This document shows positions 48,826-57,871 of a stretch of DNA of 64,000 nucleotides, in pieces. The position numbers and the translations under genes are program-made. This DNA comes from an uncultured Alphaproteobacteria bacterium (GTDB lineage: Bacteria > Pseudomonadota > Alphaproteobacteria > SP197), in the NCBI GenBank assembly GCA_958295695.1, contig OY282363.1, positions 2,980,225 through 3,044,224 on the forward strand. Direction: 5' to 3'. Position 1 is the first letter of the stretch. Every line of letters starts with the position of its first letter. The notes beneath the pieces were generated by a model. The model was not told the DNA's origin, searched no databases, and saw only the letters and a program-made list of their open reading frames with translations.

Positions 48826-50658
48826 CTACGGCGCCGGCGGCGGGTCGCTCACGGCGCCGAAGCTGCCGAGGAGGGTGCCCGCGCTCGTCGCAGGAGTACC
48901 CACGGCCGCCACCGGCAGCCGCCAGTAGCCGGCGGCCTCGAGCTCGCCGAGGGTCTTGGGGCCGTAGAAGGCGCCCCCATAGGCGCCGTCGGCGAAGTTG
49001 TGGGTGCGTGCGCCCGGGCCCATCGGACCGCCGGGGCCGTCAGGGTCGTGCGCGGAGTGGGCCGCCGCGTAGGCGACGCCGCTGAAGGAGCCGTCGGCCC
49101 CGACGTCGGCCGATTCGAGAATCACCGCGTTTCCGGGGCGTGGGTCGCCGGCGACCGGGTAGTCCGTCGCATCGGCATTCAGGAGAATGCGGTCGTAGAC
49201 GTCGTTCCCCCATACGCCGTTGTGCAGGAACTCGAAGTCGCGCATGGCCCCGGAAACCGTGCCGTGTCCGCCGCCGCCCGCGTTGAAGGTGGCGGTCAGC
49301 TCGACATCGCCCCGCAGCCGGACGATCCGCGAGATCGCGCCACCGTGGGGAGACTGGAGGAGCCAGCCCGTGGTCTTGCCGTTGAACGTGGCCACGATAC
49401 GGTTGTCGGCCGTGCCCCAGTCCGCCGGCCTGTCGCCGTCCGCGTCGCTGAAGGCGTCGTAGCCGAAGTGGAACGCCTGCAAGCGGCCGTAGCGGACCTG
49501 CGTGGTCGAGTAGTCCAGGAAGTTGAACAGGCCGTAGGACGCGTATTGGAGGTAGCGGTGCTCGTCGTCGCTCTCGTCCGCCGTGCCCTTGTCGTCCACG
49601 CCGGCGTAGTTCGAGAGCCAGAGGTTGTAGACGCCCAGCTCGTCGGCGGGCCGTCCGCGCTGGATGCGCAATGCACGCCGGAACTCCAGCGGCTTCCAGT
49701 CGGCTCTCTCCGGGTCTGCGGCAAGCGTGGTGGCGAGGTCGGTGACGATGGGCGTTCTTTCGACCCTGTATCTGCCGTCCTTGTCCTCGTAGGGGCCGTC
49801 CTCATCGGGCACCCGGAACAGCGTGTTGCCCGTGGCCTCACCATTGTCCGTAAATCTGGCCCACCCCGACGGAAGGCTGGTGTAGGGGGTGCGCGTCTCC
49901 ACGGTCGGGGTGGCGGGGTTCACCGAAACCCGCATCTTGAAGTGCCAGGCGGCTTCGCCGTCCGGGTCCGCCACCGGAGTCCCGAAGGTGGCGGTCACGT
50001 CGCTTGTCGTCGGGTCGTCGCACTTCGCGTCGTCCACGTTGGCGCAGGCGCCGTTGCCGGGCTGGTTCGTGAAGGCGCCGGGGCCGAGCGCGATAAGTCT
50101 CTCCATGTCGTAGAAGATGACGCCGTCGCCGCCCATCTTGAGGGTGACGCCGCCGCCGTCCGCCTTCATCCGGATCGAGCTCTCGTACGTCGCGTCGTAG
50201 TTCTTCCAGTTGCCGACGCCGGCGCCGCTGCCCATGACCGCCGGGTTGATGGTGCCGTCATTGGAGCCGTCCGGCTGCTGTCCCAGCTGATCGCCGCGTA
50301 CGACGATCCCGCGCATCTGGAACTCGTCCGTCGCGACCTCCCCGCCCCCGGTCCCCGGGAACAGCCTGTTACCGGCCGCGTGAGGGACGGCCTCGTCCTT
50401 GATGGCGAGCTTGTCGGGATTGGCGTCGGCGGAGTCGGTCATGGTGCGGGGCGTCCACATGACACTAGCCGGGTCCGCCATGCCCGCGGGGAAGTCGATT
50501 CTCGTTCCCCGCAGCGGCGTGAGCCTGTCGGTCAGCGAAAGAGACGGCTCCGGGTCCGGGGCTGGCGGCGGATCGCGATACCTCGTCGTGCTCGACGAGC
50601 ACGCCGTAAAGATCAGCGCGGCGGCGCACATTAGCGCCGCGGGCTTGAGCGGAATCAT
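48826..50658 (-). CDS. Outer-membrane-type lipoprotein, TbpB-like beta-barrel
   Basis: A 610-aa exported protein. The N-terminus is a lipoprotein signal with lipobox FTAC (Cys about 20) followed by [19 protein letters not shown], a flexible linker. The body is Gly/Asp/Asn/Thr-rich beta structure. Near the C-terminus [32 protein letters not shown] and [10 protein letters not shown] resemble the barrel ending (G-FYGP-A-E-GG-F) of TbpB-like surface lipoproteins. It could capture a host or environmental ligand; ligand unknown. A 12-base C tract lies about 100 nt upstream on its strand. Confidence 0.7.
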   Translation of the reverse strand: MIPLKPAALMCAAALIFTACSSSTTRYRDPPPAPDPEPSLSLTDRLTPLRGTRIDFPAGMADPASVMWTPRTMTDSADANPDKLAIKDEAVPHAAGNRLFPGTGGGEVATDEFQMRGIVVRGDQLGQQPDGSNDGTINPAVMGSGAGVGNWKNYDATYESSIRMKADGGGVTLKMGGDGVIFYDMERLIALGPGAFTNQPGNGACANVDDAKCDDPTTSDVTATFGTPVADPDGEAAWHFKMRVSVNPATPTVETRTPYTSLPSGWARFTDNGEATGNTLFRVPDEDGPYEDKDGRYRVERTPIVTDLATTLAADPERADWKPLEFRRALRIQRGRPADELGVYNLWLSNYAGVDDKGTADESDDEHRYLQYASYGLFNFLDYSTTQVRYGRLQAFHFGYDAFSDADGDRPADWGTADNRIVATFNGKTTGWLLQSPHGGAISRIVRLRGDVELTATFNAGGGGHGTVSGAMRDFEFLHNGVWGNDVYDRILLNADATDYPVAGDPRPGNAVILESADVGADGSFSGVAYAAAHSAHDPDGPGGPMGPGARTHNFADGAYGGAFYGPKTLGELEAAGYWRLPVAAVGTPATSAGTLLGSFGAVSDPPPAP

Positions 50659-50757
50659 GTCGAGGCTCCCGTTGTTGAGATCGTCGCCAAACAGAGCGGC
50701 CCCCCGCGACGGTCGCTTCTGGAACCGTCGGTGGGGCCGGCGCGGAGCGGCTAACAC

Positions 50758-50775
50758 GGGGGGGGGGGGTGACAA
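50758..50775 (-). promoter_or_regulatory. Homopolymer tract next to a -35-like element upstream of the lipoprotein gene
   Basis: On the minus strand TTGTCA (50770-50775) is followed directly by twelve C (50758-50769), then GTGTTAGCC, a poor -10-like stretch. The start codon is 100 nt further on. If this is the promoter, tract length would set the -35/-10 spacing, as in phase-variable promoters. The true promoter is not proven. Confidence 0.4.
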
Positions 50776-50847
50776 GCCAAAATGGCGCGGGCCGGCCGGA
50801 AACCGGAAACGGGCGACGGTCTGGATGAGCGCGCGAACCCTCTCAAC

Positions 50848-50945
50848 CCTCATCCCCGGCAGGCCCGAAGGGGCCCTGTCGAGGGACGGGGCCGGGCCCG
50901 CCGAAGGCGGCGCCCCTTCGACGGGCGCCCCCGCTCGCCGGTGGA
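50848..50945. repeat. Dispersed intergenic repeat, copy 7
   Basis: Contains accctcatccccggcaggcc, gaaggggccctgtcgaggga and cggcgccccttcgacgggcg; related to the other copies through the cctcatcc and gtcgaggga modules (a short sixth copy is near 47.7 kb). Confidence 0.55.
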
Positions 50946-51010
50946 CACCGCGCGGCAATCCGGCTAGGGCGGCGCGTCCGCTCTCCATCCAGGCGCCCGC
51001 CCGGCCCGCG

Positions 51011-51922
51011 ATGCCCGACACGCCCCACCCGACCCATCTCGACCGGCTCGAGGCGGAGTCGATCCACATCATGCGCGAGGCGGCGGCCGAGTGCCGCCGC
51101 CCGGCGATGCTCTACTCGGTGGGCAAGGATTCGTCGGTCATGCTGCATCTGGCGAGGAAGGCCTTCCACCCGTCGCCGCCGCCGTTCCCGCTGGTGCACA
51201 TCGACACGACCTGGAAGTTCCCGGAGATGTACGCCTTCCGCGACCGGACGGCCGCGGAGACCGGCATGGAGCTCATCGTCCACGTCAACCGGGACGGTCT
51301 CGCGCGGGAGATCGGGCCCTTCACCCACGGCCCGGCGCTCCATACCGACGTGATGAAGACCCAGGCGCTCAGGCAGGCGCTCGACCTCCACGGCTTCGAC
51401 GCGGCCTTCGGCGGCGCGCGCCGCGACGAGGAGGCGTCGCGCGCCAAGGAGCGCGTCTTCTCCTTCCGCACCGCCGCCCACGGATGGGACCCCAGGAACC
51501 AGCGCCCCGAGCTCTGGCGCGTCTACAACACGCGGGTGAACGAGGGCGAGTCGATCCGCGTCTTCCCGCTCTCGAACTGGACCGAACTCGACGTCTGGCA
51601 GTACATCCAGCTTGAGGACATCCCGGTCGCGCCGCTCTACTTCGCGGCCAGGCGGCCGGTCGTGGAGCGCGGCGGCGCGCTCATCGTGAGGGCCGACGAC
51701 CGCATGCCGCTGCGCGATGGCGAGGAGCCGACCATGCGCATGGTGCGCTTCCGCACGCTGGGGTGCTATCCGCTCACCGGCGCGGTGGAATCGGAGGCCG
51801 ACACCCTGCCCGCGATCGTCCGGGAGACGCTTCTGGCCAGGACCTCGGAGCGCCGGGGCCGCGCGATCGACCGCGGCGAGGCCGGCGCCATGGAGAGAAA
51901 GAAGCGGGAGGGCTACTTCTGA
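51011..51922 (+). CDS. cysD: Sulfate adenylyltransferase subunit 2
   Basis: CysD, with the GTPase CysN, makes adenosine 5'-phosphosulfate from sulfate and ATP. The 303-aa product has the PP-loop [54 protein letters not shown], and [20 protein letters not shown], with the C-terminal [14 protein letters not shown] 51011 is the family-consistent start. Its stop overlaps the next start (TGATG). Confidence 0.96.
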   Translation: MPDTPHPTHLDRLEAESIHIMREAAAECRRPAMLYSVGKDSSVMLHLARKAFHPSPPPFPLVHIDTTWKFPEMYAFRDRTAAETGMELIVHVNRDGLAREIGPFTHGPALHTDVMKTQALRQALDLHGFDAAFGGARRDEEASRAKERVFSFRTAAHGWDPRNQRPELWRVYNTRVNEGESIRVFPLSNWTELDVWQYIQLEDIPVAPLYFAARRPVVERGGALIVRADDRMPLRDGEEPTMRMVRFRTLGCYPLTGAVESEADTLPAIVRETLLARTSERRGRAIDRGEAGAMERKKREGYF

Positions 51923-53784
51923 TGGCCCGCGGGCCCGGCCCGGAGGGGCAGGACCTCCTGCGCTTCATCACCTGCGGCGGCGTGGACGACGGCAAGTCGA
52001 CCCTGATCGGCCGCCTGCTGTTCGATTCCCGGCAGATCTTCGAGGACCAGCTCGCCGCCGTCGACGCCGACAGCAAGACGGCCGGCTCCCGGGACGGCGC
52101 GAGGGACCTCGCGCTCCTCGTGGACGGTCTCCAGGCCGAGCGCGAGCAGGGCATCACGATCGACGTCGCCTACCGTTTCTTCTCGACCGGCGGGCGCAGG
52201 TTCATCGTCGCAGACACGCCCGGCCACGAGCAGTACACCCGCAACATGGCGACCGGCGCCTCGACCGCCGACCTCGCGGTCATCCTGGTCGACGCCAGGA
52301 AGGGCGTCCTGACCCAGACCCGCCGCCACAGTTTCATCGCCGCCCTGCTGGGCGTCCGCCGCATGGTGCTGGCGGTCAACAAGATGGACCTCGCCGGCTG
52401 GGACGAGACGGTTTTCAAGACCGCCGCCGCCGCCTATCGCGACTTCGCCGGCGGCCTCGGCGTCGACGACGTGACCTGCATCCCGGTCTCGGCGCTCACC
52501 GGCGCCAACGTCTTCGAGGCGGGCGCGGAGACGCCGTGGTACCGGGGCCCGACGCTGATCGACGCGCTCGAGACGGCCGATGTCTCCACCGACATCGCGC
52601 GACGCCCGTTCCGCATGCCGGTGCAGTGGGTCAACCGGCCCGGTCCCGATTTCCGCGGCTACTCGGGCGCCATCGCCACGGGCGTCCTGCGTCCCGGCGA
52701 CGCGGTCGTGGCCTGCCCGTCGGGACGGCGGACGACGGTCGCGCGCATCGTCACGTTCGACGGCGACCTCCCCGCCGCCGTCGCGGGCCAGTCGGTGACG
52801 GTCGTCCTGGCCGACGAGATCGACATCGCCCGCGGCGACATCCTGGCCGACGCCCGGAACCCGCCCGACAGCACCGACCAGTTCGCCGGCCATCTGCTGT
52901 GGATGCACGACGAGCCGCTGCTGCCCGAACGCCAGTACCTTCTCAAGATCGGCGCCGCGCGGGCGACCGCCCAGGTCACGGACCTGCGCTACAAGATCAA
53001 CGTCAACACCATGGAGCATATCGCCAGCCGGACGCTGGAGCTCAACGAGGTCGCCTGCTGCAACTTCGCGCTCGACCGGCCGATCGCCTTCGACCCTTAC
53101 GCCGAGGCGCGCGAGACCGGCGGCTTCATCCTGATCGACCGCTTCACCAACGCCACGGTCGGGGCCGGGACGATCGACTTCGGCCTGCGCCGGGCCGCCA
53201 ACCTCGCCCGGCACGAGATGGCGCTGGACAAGGCGCTGCGCGCCCGCCAGAAGAGCCAGCGGCCCTGCGTCCTCTGGTTCACCGGGCTGTCGGGCTCGGG
53301 CAAGTCGGCCACGGCCAACCTGGTCGAGGGGAAGCTCGCCGCGCTGGGCCGCCACAGCTACCTGCTGGACGGCGACAACGTGCGCCACGGCCTCAACCGC
53401 GACCTCGGCTTCAAGGATGTCGACCGGGTCGAGAACATCCGCCGCGTGGCCGAGGTCTCCAGGCTCTTCGTCGACGCCGGCCTGATCGTGCTGGCGTCCT
53501 TCATCTCGCCCTTCCGCGACGAACGGCGCATGGCGCGCGAGCTGGTCGAGGACGGCGAGTTCATCGAGATCTTCGTCGATGCGCCGCTCGAGGTCTGCGA
53601 GCGGCGCGATCCCAAGGGCCTCTACAGGAAGGCGCGGGCCGGCGAGATCGAGAACTTTACCGGCATCGATTCCGACTACGAACCGCCCGAGAACGCCGAG
53701 ATCGTGCTGAAGACCGCCGAGCACTCCGCCGAGGCGCTGGCCGACCGGGTGATCGCCCACCTGAAGGACGGCGGATACCTGTGA
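51922..53784 (+). CDS. cysNC: Bifunctional sulfate adenylyltransferase subunit 1 / adenylylsulfate kinase
   Basis: A 620-aa CysN-CysC fusion. The N-terminal ~430 residues are an EF-Tu-like GTPase (CGGVDDGKSTLIGRLLFDSR, ADTPGHEQYTRNMATGAS, VNKMD), followed by barrel domains. From about 450 on comes APS kinase (VLWFTGLSGSGKSATANLVE, LLDGDNVRHGLNRDLGF, NIRRVAEVSRLFVDAGLIVL). The product is PAPS, as with rhizobial NodQ. No cysH or cysG is nearby. It overlaps the next gene by 4 nt. Confidence 0.96.
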   Translation: MARGPGPEGQDLLRFITCGGVDDGKSTLIGRLLFDSRQIFEDQLAAVDADSKTAGSRDGARDLALLVDGLQAEREQGITIDVAYRFFSTGGRRFIVADTPGHEQYTRNMATGASTADLAVILVDARKGVLTQTRRHSFIAALLGVRRMVLAVNKMDLAGWDETVFKTAAAAYRDFAGGLGVDDVTCIPVSALTGANVFEAGAETPWYRGPTLIDALETADVSTDIARRPFRMPVQWVNRPGPDFRGYSGAIATGVLRPGDAVVACPSGRRTTVARIVTFDGDLPAAVAGQSVTVVLADEIDIARGDILADARNPPDSTDQFAGHLLWMHDEPLLPERQYLLKIGAARATAQVTDLRYKINVNTMEHIASRTLELNEVACCNFALDRPIAFDPYAEARETGGFILIDRFTNATVGAGTIDFGLRRAANLARHEMALDKALRARQKSQRPCVLWFTGLSGSGKSATANLVEGKLAALGRHSYLLDGDNVRHGLNRDLGFKDVDRVENIRRVAEVSRLFVDAGLIVLASFISPFRDERRMARELVEDGEFIEIFVDAPLEVCERRDPKGLYRKARAGEIENFTGIDSDYEPPENAEIVLKTAEHSAEALADRVIAHLKDGGYL

Positions 53785-54878
53785 GCGTCCGCGGTCCCTC
53801 GGTCGTCGTCGTCGGGGCCGGGATCGTCGGGGCTTCGCTGGCCTACCATCTCGCCGCCGCCGGCGCGGCGGTGACGCTGGTCGACAAGGCGTTTCCGGCC
53901 TCGGGCGCGACGGGCCGGTCGTTCGCATGGATCAACGTCGCGCACGGCGTCGCGGCCGACCGCGCACGGCCGCGCAACCTCGCGATCGGCGATTACCGCC
54001 GGCTGGAGAGGGAGCTCGGCGGCGCGCTGCCGATCGACTGGCGCGGCGCGCTCACATGGTCGGCCGACCCCGCGGCCTCGGAGCGGGCGGTCGCCGAGCA
54101 CGCCGCGTGGGGCTACGACGTCAGGCTCGTCGAGGCCCGAAACATCGCCGTCCTCGAGCCGAACCTCGTCGCTCCGCCTCCGGTGGCCGTCTACGCGCCG
54201 TCCGAGGGCGCGCTCGATCCGGTGGCGGCGACCGGGGCTCTCGTCGCCGCGGCCGGGGAGAAGGGCGCGCGCCTGATCGCCCATGATGGCGTCGCGGGGC
54301 TCGATCGCGACGACGGCGGACGGATCGCGGGCGTCCGTCTGGGGACCGGCGCGGTCGCCGCGGACGTCGTCGTGCTCGCGGCCGGCGCCGGTTCGGCCGC
54401 GCTCTGCGCCGGGATCGGCGTCGACCTCCCGGTCTCGCGGTCGCCCGCCACCCTGCTGCGTTTCCGCGCGCCCTCCGGCCTCGTGACGCGGATCGTCGGC
54501 AACGACGAAATCGAGGTCCGCGAGGGCCGCGGAGGCCGGCTGCTCGCGGCCGCGGACCACGCCGAAGGCGAGGCGCGCGACGCCCTCGGCGGACGTGTCC
54601 TCGCGGCGCTGCGCCGGCGGTTCCGCGGCGCCGGGGATGTCGCGCTCCTGGGCGTCGAGACCGGCTGGCGTCCGATGCCGGCCGACGGCGCGCCGATCGT
54701 GGGGTTCGCGCCGTCGGCGCCGAACCTCTATCTTGCCGTCATGCACGCGGGCATCGTCATGGCGCCGGTCGTCGGCAGGCTGGCCGCCGGAGAGATCGTC
54801 GGCGGACGCGAGGCCGAGGCGCTCGCGTCCTGCCGCCTCTCCCGCTTCGGCGGTCCGGCGGCGGCGCGCCCTCCATGA
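53781..54878 (+). CDS. FAD-dependent oxidoreductase (DAO fold)
   Basis: A 365-aa flavoprotein: VVVVGAGIVGASLAYHLAAA, DKAFPASGATGRSFAWINVA, EGALDPVAATGALVAAAGEK, VVVLAAGAGSAALCAGIGVD and the terminal GWRPMPADGAPIVGFAPSAP with HAGIVMAPVVGRL. It belongs with glycine/D-amino-acid oxidase-like enzymes; substrate unknown. GTG start at 53781 overlaps the cysNC stop (GTGA), and the 3' end overlaps the phosphatase gene by 4 nt, so it is tied into the operon although its link to sulfate or heptose is unclear. Confidence 0.85.
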   Translation: MSVRGPSVVVVGAGIVGASLAYHLAAAGAAVTLVDKAFPASGATGRSFAWINVAHGVAADRARPRNLAIGDYRRLERELGGALPIDWRGALTWSADPAASERAVAEHAAWGYDVRLVEARNIAVLEPNLVAPPPVAVYAPSEGALDPVAATGALVAAAGEKGARLIAHDGVAGLDRDDGGRIAGVRLGTGAVAADVVVLAAGAGSAALCAGIGVDLPVSRSPATLLRFRAPSGLVTRIVGNDEIEVREGRGGRLLAAADHAEGEARDALGGRVLAALRRRFRGAGDVALLGVETGWRPMPADGAPIVGFAPSAPNLYLAVMHAGIVMAPVVGRLAAGEIVGGREAEALASCRLSRFGGPAAARPP

Positions 54879-55627
54879 CTCCCGTCCGGGAAGGCCGCGC
54901 GCCGCCCCGCGGCGTCGAGGCCGGAAGCGTCGTCTACGCGGTGGGCGACATCCACGGCCGGGCGGATCTCCTCGACCGTCTGGTCGACAAGATCGGCGCC
55001 GACGCCCGGACGCGGCCCGAGCCGCGGAAGGTCCTGGTCTATCTGGGCGACTATGTCGACCGGGGCCCCGATTCGCGCCGGACGATCGACCGTCTGATCG
55101 CCCAGGGCGGCGACGGGTTCGAGCGGGTCTTCCTGAAGGGCAACCACGAGGACGCGATGCTGCGCTTCCTGGACGACGCGGCGGCCGGGCCGTCGTGGAT
55201 GGGTTTCGGCGGCGCGGCGACGCTGTCCTCCTACGGCGTGGATGCGTTCGCCGCGCCCCCGGACGGGACCGGGCGGCTCGAGCATATCCGCGCCCGGCTG
55301 CGCGACAACCTGCCCGGGGAGCACCGGGCCTTTCTCGAGGGGCTGGCGCCGCACCACACCGAGGGCGGCTACTTCTTCGCGCACGCCGGCGTGCGCCCCG
55401 GCGTCGCGCTGGACCGGCAGGACCCCATGGACCTGATGTGGATCCGCGACGAGTTCCTCGACTCGCGCGAGGACTTCGGCAAGATCGTGGTCCACGGCCA
55501 CTCGATCCGTCCGTGGCCGGAGGTCCGGCCCAACCGCATCGGCATCGACACCGGCGCCTTCGCCAGCGGCGTCCTGACGAGCGTCGTGCTGAGCCGCGCC
55601 GGCCGCGGCTTCATCCAGACCCCGTGA
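54875..55627 (+). CDS. PPP-family metallophosphatase (ApaH/PrpE-like)
   Basis: A 250-aa calcineurin-fold phosphatase with the signature set YAVGDIHGRADLLDRL, VYLGDYVDRGPDSRRTI, LKGNHEDAMLRFLDD, and the C-terminal His motifs FAHAGVRPGV and VVHGHSI. Relatives dephosphorylate proteins or diadenosine tetraphosphate. Some sulfate operons carry a phosphatase for 3'-phosphoadenosine phosphate, but those are of other families. Substrate unknown. Overlaps both neighbours by 4 nt. Confidence 0.88.
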   Translation: MTPVREGRAPPRGVEAGSVVYAVGDIHGRADLLDRLVDKIGADARTRPEPRKVLVYLGDYVDRGPDSRRTIDRLIAQGGDGFERVFLKGNHEDAMLRFLDDAAAGPSWMGFGGAATLSSYGVDAFAAPPDGTGRLEHIRARLRDNLPGEHRAFLEGLAPHHTEGGYFFAHAGVRPGVALDRQDPMDLMWIRDEFLDSREDFGKIVVHGHSIRPWPEVRPNRIGIDTGAFASGVLTSVVLSRAGRGFIQTP

Positions 55628-56259
55628 CGGCCGGGCCTTTCCCCCTGGACCCCGACGGCGTGTGGCGCGAGGGTCCCGGCCGGACCTTCCCGCCGGGCTC
55701 GCCGGGCCTGTTCCTCGACCGCGACGGCGTGATCGTCGAGGAGGTGGGCTGGCTCCACAAGGTCGAGGACGTCCGGCTGACGCCGGGGATCGCCGGGCTG
55801 ATCCGCGCCGCGAACCGGGCGGGGGCGCCGGTGGCGGTGGTGACGAACCAGTCCGGCGTCGGGCGCGGCCTCTACGGCTGGGCCGACTTCGACGCCGTCC
55901 AGCGCGCCATCGCGGCGCGGCTCGCCCGCCTCGGCGCGACCTGGGACGCGGTCTTCGCCTCGCCCTTTCCGCCGGGGGACTGGCCCATGCGCAAGCCGCG
56001 GCCCGGCATGTTGCTCGCCGCCTCGAAGGCCATCGGCCTCGACCTCGCCGCCTCCTGGATCGTCGGCGACCGCGCGACCGACATCGAGGCCGGGCTCGGG
56101 GCGGGGCTCCAGGGCGGCCTGTTCGTCGGCGAGGGCTACTTCGACGGCGAGCCGGAAAGGGCCCTGGCCCACGCGCGGGCCGGCGGCGGTTTCTCGGTCC
56201 GCCGCATCGCGGGACCCGGCGAGGCCGCCCCGCATCTTCCCTTCCTGGACCGCGCTTGA
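55624..56259 (+). CDS. gmhB: D-glycero-beta-D-manno-heptose-1,7-bisphosphate 7-phosphatase-like HAD enzyme
   Basis: A 211-aa HAD subclass III phosphatase. LFLDRDGVIVEEVGWLHKVE holds the nucleophile and general acid Asp pair; VVTNQSGVGRGLYGWADFDA, RKPRPGMLLAASKAI and WIVGDRATDIEAGLGAGL complete the motifs. The usual GmhB zinc-loop cysteines are not evident, so a histidinol-phosphatase-like role is possible, but gmhA and hldD follow at once. GTG start at 55624 overlaps the previous stop. Confidence 0.82.
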   Translation: MTAGPFPLDPDGVWREGPGRTFPPGSPGLFLDRDGVIVEEVGWLHKVEDVRLTPGIAGLIRAANRAGAPVAVVTNQSGVGRGLYGWADFDAVQRAIAARLARLGATWDAVFASPFPPGDWPMRKPRPGMLLAASKAIGLDLAASWIVGDRATDIEAGLGAGLQGGLFVGEGYFDGEPERALAHARAGGGFSVRRIAGPGEAAPHLPFLDRA

Positions 56260-56303
56260 ACCGGCCCGGTCCAGGCGCTATGCCGGACCCCGGCGGAGCG
56301 ACC

Positions 56304-56897
56304 ATGGATCTCGCGCGGTTCTTCGATTCGGAATTCGGCCGGCACGAGGCGGTGGCCGCGGCGACCCGCGCCGCGCTCGCCGAGCCGTTCCGCCGGCTGG
56401 CCGCCGCCTGCGCCGGGAGCCTGCGGGAGGGCGGGACGCTCCTCTTCTTCGGCAACGGCGGCAGCGCAGGCGACGCCCAGCACCTGGCGACGGAACTCGC
56501 GGTGCGCTACGCCGGGGACCGGCCCGCGCTGGCCGCGCTCGCGTTGACGACCGACACGTCGCTGCTCACCGCCGCCGGCAACGATCTCGGCTTCGACCGG
56601 ATCTTCGCCCGCCAGATCGAGGCGCTGGGCCGGCCCGGCGACGTCGCCATCGGGATCACCACGTCGGGCCGGAGCGCCAATGTCCTGCGCGGGCTGGAGC
56701 AGGCCCGCTCCCAGGGCCTCGTGGCCGCGGCGCTGTCGGGCCGTGACGGGGGCGGACTTCCCGGACTCGCCGATCCGCTCCTGGTCGTGCCGAGCCGCGA
56801 CACGGCGCGCATCCAGGAGATGCACATCACCCTCGGCCACGCGCTGTGCGCCGCCGTCGAGATCGCGCTGGGCCACGCGGCGGAGCCCGCCCCTTGA
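56304..56897 (+). CDS. gmhA: Phosphoheptose isomerase
   Basis: GmhA turns sedoheptulose 7-phosphate into D-glycero-D-manno-heptose 7-phosphate, the first step of ADP-heptose synthesis for LPS core. The 197-aa SIS-domain protein has LLFFGNGGSAGDAQHLATEL, VRYAGDRPALAALALTTDTS, AIGITTSGRSANVLRGLEQA and RIQEMHITLGHALC. ATG 56304 is preferred because GGAG sits 5 nt before it; ATG 56280 is in frame but lacks one. It overlaps hldD by 4 nt. Confidence 0.93.
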   Translation: MDLARFFDSEFGRHEAVAAATRAALAEPFRRLAAACAGSLREGGTLLFFGNGGSAGDAQHLATELAVRYAGDRPALAALALTTDTSLLTAAGNDLGFDRIFARQIEALGRPGDVAIGITTSGRSANVLRGLEQARSQGLVAAALSGRDGGGLPGLADPLLVVPSRDTARIQEMHITLGHALCAAVEIALGHAAEPAP

Positions 56898-57871
56898 TCC
56901 TGGTGACCGGCGGAACCGGCTTCATCGGCTCGAACATCGTCGCGGCGCTGGCCGCGCGGGGCCGCGAGGTCGCCGTCTGCGACCGGCATCTCGACGGCCC
57001 GCGCGCCGGGAATATCGAAGGCTGCGGCGTGGTCCACCGGGTCCACGCCGACGACCTGGGGGCCTGGCTGGACGGGCGCGACGACATCGAGGCGGTGGTC
57101 CACATGGGCGCCGTCTCGGCCACGACCGAGACCGACGCCGACCTCATCTTCCGCACCAACGTCTGGCTCTCGCTCGACCTCTGGGACCGGTGCGCCCGTC
57201 GCGGCGCGCCGCTGATCTACGCGTCGTCGGCCCAGGTCTATGGCGACGGGGCGCAAGGGTTCGACGACGACCCCGCGCAGGCCGCGATGGCCCGGCTGCG
57301 CGCGATCACGGCCTACGGCGCCAGCAAGCTGCTGTTCGACCGCCTCGTGGCGCGCGAGCGGGACGCGGGCCGCCCCGCGCCGCCGCAATGGGTCGGCCTG
57401 CGCTTCTTCAACGTCTACGGCCCGCGCGAGGGCCACAAGGGCGACATGAGGAGCCCGATCGCCAAGGCCGTCCCCGCGCTCCGGGCGGGCGGTCCCATGC
57501 GGCTCTTCCGCTCCGACCGGCCCGAATACGGCGACGGCGGCCAGATGCGCGACTTCATCCATGTCAAGGACTGCGCCGACGTGGCGTGCTGGCTGCTCGA
57601 CAACCGGCGGGTGAGCGGCATCTTCAACCTGGGGACCGGCGAGGCCCGCACCTGGCTCGACCTCGCGCGCGCCATGTTCGCGGCGCTGGGGCGCGAGCCG
57701 GAGATCGAGTTCATCGACATGCCCGACGCCCTCAGGGGACGCTACCAGTATTTCACGCGGGCCCGCATGGCGCGCCTGCGCGAGGCCGGCTACGACCGGC
57801 CCTTCACCACGCTCGAGGACGGCGTGGCGGACTACATCGGGAACCATCCCGACAAGGGGAGGACACCATGA
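56894..57871 (+). CDS. hldD: ADP-L-glycero-D-manno-heptose 6-epimerase
   Basis: HldD epimerises ADP-D-glycero- to ADP-L-glycero-D-manno-heptose. The 325-aa extended-SDR protein has VTGGTGFIGSNIVAALAARG, VVHMGAVSATTETDADLI, the Ser/Tyr/Lys active site in IYASSAQVYGDGAQGF and TAYGASK, and the diagnostic FFNVYGPREGHKGDMRSPIA. The start is TTG at 56894, overlapping the gmhA stop (TTGA); no better ATG exists. The bifunctional kinase/adenylyltransferase gene hldE is not in the window. Confidence 0.93.
   Translation: MILVTGGTGFIGSNIVAALAARGREVAVCDRHLDGPRAGNIEGCGVVHRVHADDLGAWLDGRDDIEAVVHMGAVSATTETDADLIFRTNVWLSLDLWDRCARRGAPLIYASSAQVYGDGAQGFDDDPAQAAMARLRAITAYGASKLLFDRLVARERDAGRPAPPQWVGLRFFNVYGPREGHKGDMRSPIAKAVPALRAGGPMRLFRSDRPEYGDGGQMRDFIHVKDCADVACWLLDNRRVSGIFNLGTGEARTWLDLARAMFAALGREPEIEFIDMPDALRGRYQYFTRARMARLREAGYDRPFTTLEDGVADYIGNHPDKGRTP

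Larger units (their letters stand above)
50659..51010. other. Intergenic region between the divergent lipoprotein gene and cysD
   Basis: 352 nt holding the lipoprotein upstream region with its homopolymer, a dispersed repeat copy (50848-50945), and the cysD upstream region. No ORF is supported. Confidence 0.6.
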
